Shown here: piece after piece, positions 11,386-22,880 of the stretch
Layout: every line of letters starts with the position of its first letter
Numbering within the stretch: position 1 is the first letter of the stretch
Assembly (NCBI RefSeq): GCF_008831285.2
Contig: NC_045138.2
Span: forward strand, 9,577,205 to 9,641,204
DNA from: Nymphaea colorata
Lineage: Eukaryota; Streptophyta; Magnoliopsida; Nymphaeales; Nymphaeaceae
Direction: 5' to 3'
DNA: 64,000 nt
Translations under genes and position numbers: made by a program
Notes under the pieces: model-generated
Databases searched by the model: none
The model's input: only the letters and a program-made list of their open reading frames with translations
Told to the model about the DNA's origin: nothing

Positions 11386-12676
11386 CTTACTACTACTTCC
11401 TTTTGTCTATTATATTTTTATCCAATTTTGAGGTCAAAACAGCCTCCTATTTGTATAAGATACCACCACACTCCTTCACAGTCCAAACTCTCCTCTTGGT
11501 CATTGGCCTGTGAATTCACAACAGCCTCTAGCTTGAAACACATCCAGATTTAGCTAGTTCATTTGGAAGCTTTGATCATATGACATATTATTTAAGTCTG
11601 AACAACAAAACAGTATTTTATTGCTGTGGATATGAAGTCGTGAAAAGAAGAACACGTTATTTGGATTCCCTTCATCCACGAAGTATTTTTCATTGTTCAT
11701 TCTTCATTCCAGCAAGCTTACACAACACCAGCCTCATTTTGTGTCAGACGTTGAAAGGCCCAAGGATGTTGGTCAAGTTGCTTACTGACAGGTCGTGGCA
11801 TAGAATGTAGGTTGGAGATGCGATTCCTACAGGAACTCACCTTCTACGCCGCTAACGCCAGCCTCAGCTGCCTGCCCCTCTTCGTCGCTGACCTCTTCAA
11901 CTTTTATCCCCCTCCTCTCTGGTCTTAGGTTTGAGTGATTACCTGATGCTTTTATTTTTTAGTATTCCTTTGCTTCATTCGGTAATTTGGGTATTTAACT
12001 CTTGATGATATGTTTGTTTTGAGGTTGATTATTCTAATTTGACCTAATGTTGTATAGTTTTTTTATTAATCTAAGTGTTGATAATGCCATATTGTGTGCC
12101 ATTTTAATCCTTGAATTGATAATTTGCCATCAGAAGTTTAGAAGTCCTCATTTTTTCATGGGTTGTACCATGCTATGCACTTTGAACTTAAAAAACGTGC
12201 TGGCTACTGGCTACTTGTTACCATTTATTTGTACTAAAATTTCTTTGTAAAAATTTACGACCTAACTCACCGAGTTGCCGAGTCAACTAGCTGACCCAGT
12301 GTCCCCAGTTGTCTGCCGATCTCAGTCGGTTGCTGATCTGAATCGGAGTCACCAATTTGCCAACTATACTTTAAGAAGGATAAGTAAAGATCAAGTTATC
12401 TCCAACGACCGTGAACCTTAAAAGGATTCCAATAAATGCTAAGCTTCAGAAAATCTGATGAGTGCTTCGTATGAAACAGAAAGATGCCACTTCATCTAGA
12501 CATTGAAAGGTACAAACTTCAGCCGAATTCTATGTTTTAAAAGTACAGAGTGTTCAGCGACGATCCTTAGTTTTCTTTGTCGGCCAGTAAGAATGCACAA
12601 ACCCTGTGACCCTCGCAGAACAAGTAAAAGTAAATTATTTTTGAAACGTTGGAAAGAGTATGCGGAGTCTCTGTCA
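11386..12676. other. No gene seen; 3' flank of the aminoacylase gene
   Basis: No supportable coding exons. The part next to 12677 must include the 3' UTR of the minus-strand aminoacylase gene, but I could not fix a polyadenylation site. Confidence 0.4.
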
Positions 12677-13523
12677 TTACAGCTCTGCCAAGGATTCGTC
12701 ATCCCCAATTGGTTCTTCATATGATGCATATGCTTCAATAATGGCCTCATAGACCTTAATTCCTTTTAGATACACTCCCCTGTTAAGGAACTGCAAATTA
12801 CAACAGTCATGAATCCAGCAATTAGGCCTCCCTAAAGCAAGCACACAATGACATGCAAATATAGAGTCCCAAAGGAAATATACAATCCAAGCCAACATTG
12901 CACAAGATTGGAGACACACCTCATTATGGTCATGTAGCAATATTGGCGTGTTTGCCATGGGAGAGAAACCAATTGCTGGTACTCCCTTCTGTCTGAAATA
13001 ACGAGCATCGGTTGCTGCAGGAAATATCTCAGGTTTTCTGAGTTTTCCATCTGCCTTCTTCACTGCTCTATCCAGTAGCATCCACCAAGGGTTCGAACGG
13101 TCTGTTTTAGTGATTACTGGATTCCCAAACTTGTCATAAACTGGAACCTTCTGCTTGAACTGCCGGAGCTAAGGAAACAGGTTAGCACTATCACACAACT
13201 AATTTTGCAGCCACATTCATCTAATATCTAAAACCGAGTTACCAGTCAGCATTGAAGCAATCAATAGAGGAAAGAGGCAGGAAAAATTAGCAATGATATG
13301 CATTGTCCTAGAAACAATAACAACTTATCCCCTAGAAATTTATTCAAGGAAACTTTCAGTCCAAGCAATTCTATTTTTCTAGAAGCCTTTGATAGGTAGG
13401 TTTCCCCTGCTTCTGATCAATGGTGGACCAGGCTGGAAACCAGTAGCCTATGCAATTATGTCACATGGCTGCGGGGTGCAGGATGCAACAAGTTCCAAAA
13501 AGAAATTGGGTGCGGTGCGAAGA

Positions 13524-13568
<45 letters not shown>

Positions 13569-13869
13569 CTGTTATGTAAGTAATTTTGTTTGTCTATAGT
13601 TTTAAACTTTTTTTTAATCAAGGTTACGTTAATCTCATCCAAAATTCAAAGTTTTATTAAATAAAATAGGGGAGGAGAGAGAAAAGAGGGAAAAAGGAAG
13701 AGGGAAGGATAGGAGAAGGAAAGAAAACGAAAAAAAGAAAAGAAAAAAGAACGGTGTGATACCCCACTTGGTTTGACAGAGTCAAGTGCAGGTGGACGTG
13801 CAGATGCCGGGTGCCGTGCTGGGCAGCATTTGGGTGTGCCACCGTATTTGGCGCACCCATGTGACTTAG

Positions 13870-13909
<40 letters not shown>

Positions 13910-14308
13910 ATAGAAAATGCCTTTTTTTGAAAAAAAAACTCAAAAAAAACGCGATAAATTAAATGGCCATTTAAACTTAAAAAAACGTTTTTTAAACGTT
14001 AAAAACGAAAAATACTTATTTTTAACACGTTTTTTGTGTTTTTTTCACTTTTTCATTTTTTTCAGTTTTTTAATGCCAAACAGTTTATTTTTCATTTTCT
14101 ATTTTTCATTTGTTGTAAATCTACTCACCTTTTGATGTTTGTACTCTTAGTTTTGTACTTATTTTATTTTTCCTCCATTTTTAGTTTTTTTTTAATTTTT
14201 AAAAATTTACCATATTTTTCTCCTTTTTTTTTCATTTTTTTCAAATTCGCCGTATTATAACCAAGAAAAACCTCGCCGTTTAAAACTTTGAGATGTTATT
14301 TCTGACTA

Positions 14309-14370
<62 letters not shown>

Positions 14371-17300
14371 GTGTTATCTTCTAAATGCATGATTTAGGGA
14401 GAGATTCAAAACTTCTATGTTGCCTCTTCTTTCTCTGTTTCTTATATTGCGCTTTCTTTCTGTCTGGTAAGACTGCTCAGGTTTAAAGTACATAGCCAAC
14501 AGGAGACCGACAAAAGTCACAAAACAAATAACCGACTCATATTAGATACCTTTGCTGCACGGATATTTTGGGGGAAAAAATGGGATCTAAGCCATCAGAA
14601 GTATCCTAGTATGCACGTAAATGGTCATCTGTCTTAGTAACAGAATTCAACCCAGTTTGTAACCCAAGACTTCCACTAGGTTTACATCACTGTCAGCAGA
14701 TTAACTAACATATAAATGTTTAAATTATCTCCAGCAAGCTATGTCACATGGGTGCGGGTACGATACGGGTATAGGTACGGGAACACGGTAATTTTCAAAA
14801 TTTTTGGACACGCAGACATGGAAAATTTTATATTCTCAAAAATGATAAAATGAAAAAAATATTAAATTAATAGTTCACTCTTACAATCTCGTAAGAAAGT
14901 TTGTTTTATCACAAAAGTGCTGAGTATTTGAAAGGATTGTTCATGGAAATAATTGGATGTATCACAAAAAAAATGATAAGATGGAAAAAAAACATTAAAT
15001 TAATAGCTTTTATTTTTTGGCGTGTCCCAGCCGTGTCCCGTGTCCGGATCCGCATGTCTGCGTGTCGACACGGGTACGTGGGCAGTTTAGCCGTGTCCGT
15101 GTGTCATAGCCAGCAAGCAAAAGAAGCATCAAAGACAAAACTGAGCTGTTTTTCCTGTCTATAAATTATGAAACATTTCAGTTCATACATCTTGCTTTTA
15201 TTTCAGCACATTTTATCATTCATCATTGAGATGCTACCAACTCACAAAAGTAAAAGAGCTTTTTCAGCACGATCAGATCATCCCTGACAATGGGTGAGAA
15301 TTTGCTAGAAAATTTATTAATACCGTTCCTGGAGAAGCAAACATGCCTTTTTCTGTAGTTGTATGTGAAAGTCAAATGGTTGTTGAAAATAGTATGAACC
15401 TGACCGCAGCTCTATTGAAATTTCACTGACAAAATACTCTTCTTTAAAGAATTAGTGGAGTAGTGTTTTAAGACCTTCACCTTATCTTCTTGGAAGAGTA
15501 GACTGCAAAGACTTCCTAATGTTAACATAAATCATTTTGGAAGTCATTAACTTTCGGTCCAAGTAATTGTTGGAAGCTAATTATCACTAACTTGTTTACT
15601 GATGCCATTACCTAGCAATTTAGCATCTGTTTTGTTCAGCATTTCAGTTCAGATGCAAAAAATTTTCTTTTCCTGGTAATCAATCATATATGACTAAAAT
15701 AGTCTCCTCTTCCTTTAATCTCCATGAAATAAAGAAAATTCATCTGTATGGACTTGCAATGTTCACTACAGTTCCCATCGTGCCCAAACTGTAGACGTGG
15801 CATTAGCAAGAAAGGAAAGAGCTTCTCATGATGAAAAGTGACAAGTTGACTGGAAACTCTACACCCTCACCTTTTGCTGCAAGTAAGCCTGACGTGTTGT
15901 GGGAGTTCAACCCACGTATGATTTTCCTGTTCAAGAGAATTTACTTGGCGATTTGAATGTCCCCTTCTTAGTTTGTTGTTCGTAGCCCTTTGCTAGTTAC
16001 TTAATTACATTCTGTTGTTTGTAGCCCTTTGCTAGGTTCTGTTCCATATAATAGACAAGGTGCTTAAGTTATTGGGTATTTAAACAATTGGTGAGCAATA
16101 CCTATTCGATTTACATTTTCGAAAGATGGTCAATATCTACCCTTTTCCATTGCTTTCTTACTTTCTCTGGAGCAACTTAATACAGCATGAAGCTGCACTA
16201 TTTCACAGCGAAGTGGAAACGACTATGAAACAGTTATATTACTAAAATTGACCAGTTATATATGACTTTCGCATAGAAAAAGTTGTTAACAGAACTTGCT
16301 TCATTATGCAGCATGCACCTTGAACTACTTCCGTTGATGCTGCACACATGACTTTAGAAGTTCATGGAAAACAAAAAGAATCCAAAAGGTTCTGTATCAA
16401 TTAGATACCTACTGGGATGCTCATACTCTACAAAGGAAGCTCACGATCACAGGGAGCAACACAAGGCTGACCCAGGACGATCACAGGATGACAACATTTA
16501 TCACTCACTATGATGCTCACAAAATCACAGAGAACAACATAAGATTGAGCCATGATGATCACAACAGGTGTCACTCCAAGATACTGTATTGCCATCAAAA
16601 CCAAATACAGAAACAAAAGAATGCAAAATTCGTACCTCGAAGGTCATGTTCCTTGAAGAAGGTGCCCATTCTTCTGCAATCCGCCTCTCAAGATCTTCAG
16701 GATCTGCAGTAGGTGGGACACGGATATCGAAACCCGCCTCAGCTTCAGATGGTTGAAGGTTCATCACGAACCCCTAAAGCAACAAAAATAACAAAAACAA
16801 CTAACTGTATTCAGTACAAAGAAATGAGCCTCCAAAACATGAACTAAATGCTAACAGCAAGCAGGAAGGAGAGTCCACTATTAATTCAATTAACGAAGAA
16901 TCCCGATTACCTAACTCAACCCCATCTTACTGAATTACAAGTGTAAATCTACTTCAATTCCCAGAAAGTAGAGTACCATGAAAAAGTCCCCAAACGGATT
17001 GACAACCGATGGCACTAAAAAATCTAAAATAACAGTACCAATGGAAAGGGAGAAGATTAAAAGTGACAAGAGGGTAGAGTAGGTAGCGCGTACAGTGGGT
17101 GTCGGCGTTCCCGCCTTCAGGAAGACGGGATTGACAGAAACCACCTCGCCCTCCGCCCTAAGGCCCGCTTTGATGAGCTGAAACTGTGACTCCCTGAACC
17201 TGGATATGCTCTCCAAGCTCTTCAGCAGGTTTTCCATGGCGCTGCCATCGTAGAGCTTCGACCCGTGTCCAGGCGGCCCTACCGCCTTGATCGCCATCCA

Positions 17301-17942
17301 CCAGGGGCACCGCTCCCCATAGAAAACCCTGTATTCGTCCGTCTCAGAAGCCAAGCCTTCGTCCAAAACGATACCCACGTGCATACTCCGGTACACCTCC
17401 GACTCCGCGAAGAGCTCCACTCCGTCGTGACCGCCGACCTCCTCGTCGGGGACGAAGGAGAGGTAAACGGTGCGGCGGGGCGTGAACCCGGCGGCCTTGA
17501 GGCGGCGAATCGCCTCGAGGTACTGCATCCCGACGCACTTCATGTCTTGGGAGCCGCGGGCATAGATGTTGCCCATGGCGTCGAGGGCCGCGGAAAAGGG
17601 ATGGTGTCGCCACTTATGGGGCTCGGAGGGGACGACGTCGGTATGTGAGTTGAGAAGGATTGTGGGGAGGTGCGGGGAGGTGCCTGGCCAGCGGAGGAGG
17701 ACGAGAGGCTTCCCTGGAGACAGCTCCAGTGTCTGGGATTCGAGGCCGATGGACTCCGCCTGAGAGAGAAGGAAAGCTGCGGCATCGGCGTAGTTGGGCG
17801 CGGGCTGCGAGGTGTTGATCCGGAGGTACTCCTGGAACCTAGATATGATGGCCGCCGCCGCCGACGACGACGACGACGAAGATGATGGTTCCGGTAGGAG
17901 GAAGGAAAGCAGGAGAAGGGCGAAGAAGGTGCCGGACGCCAT
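12677..17942 (-). CDS. Aminoacylase-1-like N-acyl-amino-acid hydrolase (M20 family)
   Basis: Four exons on the minus strand, 17942-17094, 16773-16636, 13168-12920 and 12790-12677, all with GT-AG introns and phase-0 joints, encode 449 residues ending in TAA. The start at 17942 is in good context (ACATGGC). It opens a hydrophobic leader (FFALLLLSFLLPEP) and a run of Ser/Ala, which fits a secretory or membrane N-terminus. M20 zinc-peptidase motifs are intact: NSHTDVVP (His100, Asp102), RGSQDMK (Asp133), PDEEVGG (Glu167 as catalytic base, Glu168), VLDEG (Asp194), GPPGHGS (His226 in the lid domain) and LLHDHNE near 406-412. Known relatives release amino acids from N-acyl amino acids in mercapturate and amino-acid salvage. 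Length is close to the usual ~430-440. Intron 2 is 3.5 kb and full of transposon debris, while introns 1 and 3 are 320 and 129 bp. Exon 1 is GC-rich compared with its surroundings. Confidence 0.95.
13457..13868. mobile_element. MITE, family A copy 1, in aminoacylase intron 2
   Basis: The left end TATGTCACATGG and the right end, which reads TAAGTCACATGG on the minus strand, are near-perfect inverted repeats. Both continue into GTGCG/GGGTGC-rich DNA. The same ends occur on the element at 14740-15109. A (TA)n tract lies inside it at 13526-13563. No coding capacity. Confidence 0.55.
13526..13563. repeat. (TA)n microsatellite
   Basis: Pure alternating AT for about 38 bp inside the family A MITE of aminoacylase intron 2. 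Confidence 0.95.
13871..13906. repeat. (TA)n microsatellite, left of family B MITE
   Basis: About 36 bp of alternating TA directly abuts the left end of the MITE at 13907. A second TA tract abuts the right end, so the two look like one array split by the insertion. Confidence 0.9.
13907..14306 (-). mobile_element. MITE, family B copy 2, inserted within a (TA)n array
   Basis: A 400-bp inverted-orientation copy of the element at 876-1239. It shares the GGCCATTTAAAC block, the GTTGTAAATCTAC block and the CCGTTTAAAACTTTGAGA end. Its ends GTCATAGAAA and TTTCTGAC are imperfect inverted repeats flanked by TA on both sides. The host is the second intron of the aminoacylase gene. Confidence 0.7.
14309..14370. 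repeat. (TA)n-(GA)n compound microsatellite
   Basis: About 39 bp of alternating AT followed by about 21 bp of alternating AG, immediately right of the family B MITE. Confidence 0.95.
14740..15109. mobile_element. MITE, family A copy 2, with 9-bp target duplication
   Basis: The element starts TATGTCACATGG and ends so that the minus strand begins CTATGACACACGG. It is flanked by the perfect 9-bp repeat CCAGCAAGC at 14731-14739 and 15110-15118. A 9-bp target duplication is the Mutator-like signature, so I call it a Mutator-like MITE. Subterminal DNA is rich in GGGTACG and GTGTCCG motifs. It carries no gene and lies in aminoacylase intron 2. Confidence 0.75.
15119..16635 (-). other. Remainder of aminoacylase intron 2
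   Basis: No coding signal. Two degenerate copies of a roughly 70-bp unit (GCTCACGATCACAGGGAGCA and GCTCACAAAATCACAGAGAA) lie in tandem at about 16438-16570. Confidence 0.5.
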
Positions 17943-18349
17943 GTAAGTGGCAGGAAGAGGAATCAGGAAGATGACGCCTATCCAGTGCGTCCGTCCACCA
18001 GTGGTGCGTAGCAGGTGTCTGCTGTAGATAAATGCCTCGGCACCTGTTTTTCGGATCGAATTGTGTAAGCCGCTCTTGTCGTAATGTCGTGGGTCGAGGT
18101 ATTCTCAACAGGAATGGAACCATAGGCTCAATTGCTGGGAGCACAGAGGGGAACCTCAACTCCCCGTTTCTGGCATGCTATACTTCTGTTACGGGAATGG
18201 GAGATTACCGGTCAGCCAGACCACCAACCACCGGTTGAGCTAGATTTGAAAGCTGTAAAGGAAGTACGATCGGGATGAATGCTTAGACGAAGACAGCATC
18301 CAGTTTGTCGACCGCTTGTACTCTCTTTTCAATGCTCATGACTTATAGT
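17943..18349 (-). promoter_or_regulatory. 5' flank of the aminoacylase gene
   Basis: This interval must hold the 5' UTR and proximal promoter of the minus-strand aminoacylase gene. I could not identify a clear TATA box or transcription start. No other gene is supportable here. Confidence 0.35.
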
Positions 18350-18815
18350 GACAAATAGGTACGAAATAGTGAATGAATGTGTGATAATGTTTATAAAATT
18401 ATAAACAAAAAGTTTAAAAGATAATAAAACAACAGACAAACGGATATACAAGATAACGTTAAATATAAATATAAGATAATATTTATAAAATAATAAAAAA
18501 TTTATGAGAAAATAAAATAACAAACTTATATATGAAACGATGATAAATATAAATATGAGATAATAAAAATATGTACAAGATATAACATAAGTATAAGATA
18601 ATATTTATAAAATAGTGAAATAACATTATAAGCGAGAAAACATTTTTTTATTGTTTAAAAAAATATAATGGTTATAATGATATGTAACAAATTTTATTTT
18701 ACTTCTATTTAATCTTCAAATCTTTTTTTTTTGCAGTTTTTTTATTTTCATAAAAAATTATTAATCATGAGTATTTTGGTCAATATTAAAATAACTTATA
18801 AAATTAGATGCACAA

Positions 18816-18856
<41 letters not shown>

Positions 18857-18860
18857 CCAT
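18350..18860 (+). repeat. AT-rich dispersed repeat, copy 1, ending in (TA)n
   Basis: AT-rich DNA with many ATAAGATAATATTTATAA phrases, followed by a TTTATTGTTTAAA segment and by TAATGATATGTA, ACAAATTTTATTTT and AATTATTAATCATGAGTATT. The same blocks recur in the same order and orientation at about 41560-42090. The right part is a (TA)n tract at 18820-18855. No termini or target duplication could be defined. Positions 18861-19559 show no gene; a GTACCAGTACCGT-type motif cluster lies near 19220-19280. Confidence 0.6.
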
Positions 18861-19559
18861 CTTCGCGTGTACATGCACAAAAGACGCCAACGCTGATATC
18901 AGCCCTTCCCATGACTGCAAAGCTGTTGTTCATTTTCGGGGATGTTGGAATGGCGCTTCCATCTACTAGAGTTTGACTGAATAGTACATAGTTCTTTAGC
19001 CATGTGCTGCTTGTTGTTTACTTCTGAGATGGAGTCTTGGCCTTCAGCCTCTCTGCGATCTCTATGGAATCTTTTCACAACAGCTTAAATATAGTTGTTG
19101 CACTTGGCTTTGACCAGTCATGCTCTAACCACATTAGTTTCCCTAGTCTATGTGACGACATTGACATTAAGCATCGCTTCTTTTTCCCAACACCAGTCAT
19201 CTCATAGGATTTTTGTGATCAATGTCACAGTGGTACGTGGGAAGGGCCCATGTACCAGTACCGTATGGTGGTACGGCTTGGTACAGCACTTCCTCCTCCT
19301 TTTTTTTCTTATACTTATGTTACTTTTTTTTATTGATTTCATGAATAAAATTAATTAAAAATATATAACTCTCACCATATCACCGTCGGCAAAAATGCCA
19401 TACCCATACCTATATAGTATGTGATTAACCAATGTTCACATTAGTCTTTTTTGCTGCAATGTCCAGACATTAAAAAATTTCTACAAAAAAAAAAAAAAAA
19501 CAGGTGTTCTTCCCCAGGTTAGGAGGTTTTGATTCGCGTTGATGCTTAATCAAGTTCTA

Positions 19560-20330
19560 TATGTACCAAATGATTATGTGGAACCAGGTCTTCCATACCT
19601 TGCGCAGGCGTCTGCTTTTGAACCTTCTCTATGACCACCATACCAAACCATATATAATGTTTCATTTGGGTATGCCGTGCACTTGAACTTTGTGAGTGAA
19701 GAACCACCATATCTTCCTAACTTCCGTGCATTCCAAGAACAAGTGCTGCTCACTTTATGTAGCATGGTGGCATATAAAGCAACACGAGGCTAAGAGAAGC
19801 CAAGGTGCTGCACTTGTCCTTCCGTGGATAGTTTACCCTCGCAGCCCACGTACACGGTCCACAAAGCCCGTGGAAATGCCTAGCGCATCCACGGGTGGTT
19901 CTTCCATGCCTCAGGTTCCCCTGTTTTTCGCATGATGTTTCCATGTGTTGTGTCCAAAGATGGATTGAGCGGCCTATCCCGAGTATCTCTGTTGGTAAGA
20001 ATATCACAGGTCATACAAACCCTCCTCCTGCACATCATCCATGGCCTACACCTACTCTCCAAGACCAGTATGATTAGATTGAAATGGGTGGCTGGGATCT
20101 CGTTGATCAGTCATCTTCCCATCGACTGGTCGAGCCAAAATTTCACATGTCCACCACTCTTGACCTTCCAAGTGATCTTGTCCTTAATGTTCGGCTGGGC
20201 ATGGAAATTGACCTCCATATAACTGAACTAGGAAAGAATTTCAGCTGTCTACATGCCATTAGTCCATAGTTATTTGTTGGATATCAATTTAGCCCAACTA
20301 TTATCTGTCGTTAGTGCCCTCCATGCTAAG
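19560..20330 (-). pseudogene. LINE reverse-transcriptase remnant, 3' part
   Basis: On the minus strand this reads as the C-terminal part of a plant L1-type ORF2 with several stops and frameshifts. It begins with AWRALTTDNSWAKLISNK. Further on are ITWKVKSGGHVKFWLDQS and, in a shifted frame, a zinc-finger-like tail HLFLECTEVRKIWWFF. These match the order of blocks after the polymerase domain in plant LINEs. The upstream half lies on the far side of the Copia insertion, at 22881 and beyond. Poly(A) and target duplications were not found. Confidence 0.65.
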
Positions 20331-20616
20331 TGTTAAGGAAAGTGATAAGGGAAAGATCAAAACCGATTTTGAAGATTTTATTAGAGGATAAAAACGTATC
20401 AGATCCTAAAATCTTGGATGTCAATGGTTGTTTATTCCTTTCTACATTTTGCTGTAATTTACGTTGCATCCCTTATCACACGTCTCCTTCCTTTTACTCT
20501 TGTTGTAACCCCCATTGTAACAACTCTATATATAGCTTGTAATAGTCCTCAATACATCATCAAGGAAAGATTTCATAATTGTTTCTCTCGTTCTCTCTCA
20601 GTTACTAGGTTTTTCA
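20331..20616 (+). repeat. 5' LTR of the short Copia element
   Basis: A 286-bp LTR with TG...CA ends. It contains a TATATATAG box near 20528 followed by CTTGTAATAG, a plausible promoter and transcript-end region. It differs from the 3' copy by scattered substitutions and a small indel near 20450. Confidence 0.9.
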
Positions 20617-20629
20617 TGGTATCAAAGCC
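20617..20629 (+). other. Primer-binding site of the short Copia element
   Basis: TGGTATCAAAGCC directly follows the 5' LTR and matches the initiator-Met tRNA primer site of plant Copia elements, with one change from the common TGGTATCAGAGCC. Confidence 0.85.
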
Positions 20630-21216
20630 AAATGTTGATCAATTTGGGCTGAATTGATCGAGGGAGACCAAGCTGCTATGAAATAAGGAGCCACGCGTGA
20701 AGAATAGGAAATCGCAGGTGACTGTAGGTCAAATCCCTCACGCGTTTTGTCCCTGGTGATTGGTTGAAGATGAAATTTGGAGCATCCACTCCTCACTAGG
20801 ATTACGTCTTGCTGTCCAATTTTTATCAGAATCGGAGCTGGTATTGAATTTCTAAAATTCTGCTAGTTGTGCAGTCCTAAACAGTGTTTGAAGCAGAGGA
20901 TCACCTCTATTTTTGTTTGTCGTCTCCCTTGCCTGTCTAAATCTCTCGGCCTTGTTTCCACCGGAGCTTTTCCACAACGAGTTTGGATGTTCGCGTTGCC
21001 AACAGACCGGTCCTCGACCAGAATCGTCGTCGATGCCAGCCGGATTTAGTTTGTTTCCCGGCTGCCCCTTTTTTCCTGCGTTCTTGCGTCCCCTGTTGCG
21101 TGGTCCCCTGTTTAACCATGATGTCTCTCATCAAAACGAGAGAAAGGACCCGAGGCATTCTCCTTATCAGAATCGAGGCTCTATCTTATTCCATAAAGGG
21201 ATCAAATTAGACAACA

Positions 21217-22503
21217 ATGGCTACATCGTTGTCCCCTTCAACACAATGGAATGCCCTTGCAGCATTAGTCTCTGTTAAACTTAACAAAGATAATTATATG
21301 TTATGGAGTAGCCAACTTGAATTCGTTATGGAGTCATAGAAACCAGTTCAGTTCATCGATGGGTCGTCTCCACCTCCTCCTGAAGTCATCATCAAGGACG
21401 GCAAGAGCGAAAACAATCCAGCGTTCGCTGTCTAGAAGAGATCGGATAGATTGGCCTTGAGCTGGATCAAAGCCACCGTCTCTGAACCTGTCTTAGGACA
21501 GATCGTGTCCTGCAAGTCTGCCTATGCTGCATGGCAGACTTTGAAGAAGTCCTTTAGTTCTCAGTCACCTTTGAGAATAATGCTTTTAAAGAAGGAGCTG
21601 CATTTTATCTAAAAGAAAACCATGATTGTGTAGACATATTTGGAACTAATCAAACTACTTGCCGATACTCTATCCGCGGTAGGGCATGAAATTGATGATA
21701 GTGATCTTGTTCAGATCAGATCACGATGAATGGGTTGTCGGTAGAGTACGAAAGCTTTGTTACTCTTATTAGTTCTAGCTTTTCAAATGTTTCTATCACA
21801 TTTCCGAGCTATTTGATCCTCCTTACTTAAGAAAAGAGACTTGATCTTTTCAAAACAATGGTCACAGATTCTAACCATTCTGTCCAAGCCTTACCGCAGG
21901 TGGAGAATCAAGCGGCCTTCAATGCTTTTTGAGGACGAGGAGGAGGCTGTTTCTATGGCGAGGAAATCATTTTCAAAACAAAACTCAAACTCAGCCACAA
22001 AATGGAGATTCAAGCAACAATAACGAAAGCAATGGAACTCGTCCTTGGAATCTTGTTATATGCCAATATTGTGGTAGGAAATGTCACTCGGCCAAAACAT
22101 GCTATGATATTCCACGGGCTTTTTCTGCAATGAACTTGCAGGAATCTACTGATGAATACTGGTATCTTGATTCAGGAGCTACAAATCATATTGTCAATAA
22201 TGATGAAATGATGAGCAATAAGACAACATATGAAGGACCAGACAATATCATGATCGGTAATAGCTCAAGTCTTTCTATTAAACATACATGGAATTTATTA
22301 GTGAAAACTGCTAAGACTCATCTTAAGAATGTTTTTCACGTCCCTAGTATAACTCATAATATCTTATCATTGGGTAAGTTTACATATGAAAATGACTGCA
22401 TTTTTCAATTCTCACCAACTGACTTAGTTATCTAGGATCAGCAGACGGGCAAGGTTATTCTTCAAGGACCAAAGACCTGTAATGGTCTTTATCCTATCAA
22501 GGC
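21217..22503 (+). pseudogene. Copia gag-protease remnant
   Basis: The frame opens at 21217 (MATSLSPSTQWNALAALVSV) and continues with the gag block KLNKDNYMLWSSQLEFVMES, then a stop (TAG near 21340). It goes on through gag with further stops and frame changes. The zinc knuckle is intact at 22061-22102 as C-QY-C-GRKC-H-SAKT-C, the CX2CX4HX4C pattern that binds RNA. The aspartic protease motif DSGATNH follows near 22169, and then the pre-integrase stretch NVFHVPSITHNILSLG. Coding ends where pol has been deleted. Confidence 0.8.
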
Positions 22504-22603
22504 AACAAGATCAAGCAATGATCAAATTTCAACCAAACAAGTAGCATTTAGTAGCTGGTTTCCAGCAGGCGTCAATAAGGCATCCACGTCCTTTGAGGGA
22601 GGA

Positions 22604-22880
22604 TGTTAAGGAAAGTGATAAGGGCAAGATCAAAACAGATTTTGAAGATTTTATTAGAGGATAAAAACATATCAGATGCTAAAATCTTGGGCGTCAATAG
22701 TTGTTTTTTCCTTTCTATATTTTGCCATTGCATCCCTTATCACACGTCTCCTTCCCTTTTCTCTTGTTGTAACTCCCATTGTAACAACTCTATATATACC
22801 TTGTAATAGTCTTCAATACATCATCAAAGAAAGATTTCATAATCATTTCTCTCATTCTCTCTCAATTACTAGGTTTTTCA
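22604..22880 (+). repeat. 3' LTR of the short Copia element
   Basis: A 277-bp copy of the 5' LTR with the same ends, followed by the CTAAG target duplication. Confidence 0.9.

Larger units (their letters stand above)
20331..22880 (+). mobile_element. Short Copia-type retrotransposon with deleted pol
   Basis: A 2550-bp element is flanked by the perfect 5-bp target duplication CTAAG (20326-20330 and 22881-22885). The two LTRs (20331-20616 and 22604-22880) both begin TGTTAAGGAAAGTGATAAGG and end AGGTTTTTCA. The interior carries a primer-binding site, a broken gag-protease region and a purine tract (GAGGGAGGA) just before the 3' LTR. Integrase, reverse transcriptase and RNase H are missing: the frame runs from the pre-integrase segment almost directly to the purine tract. 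It could have moved only with enzymes supplied in trans, or the deletion followed insertion. It interrupts a LINE relic. Confidence 0.9.

Noticed and set aside
17265-17648. Antisense frame of 127 codons over aminoacylase exon 1
   Set aside because: It is the shadow of a GC-rich exon whose minus-strand frame carries all M20 motifs.
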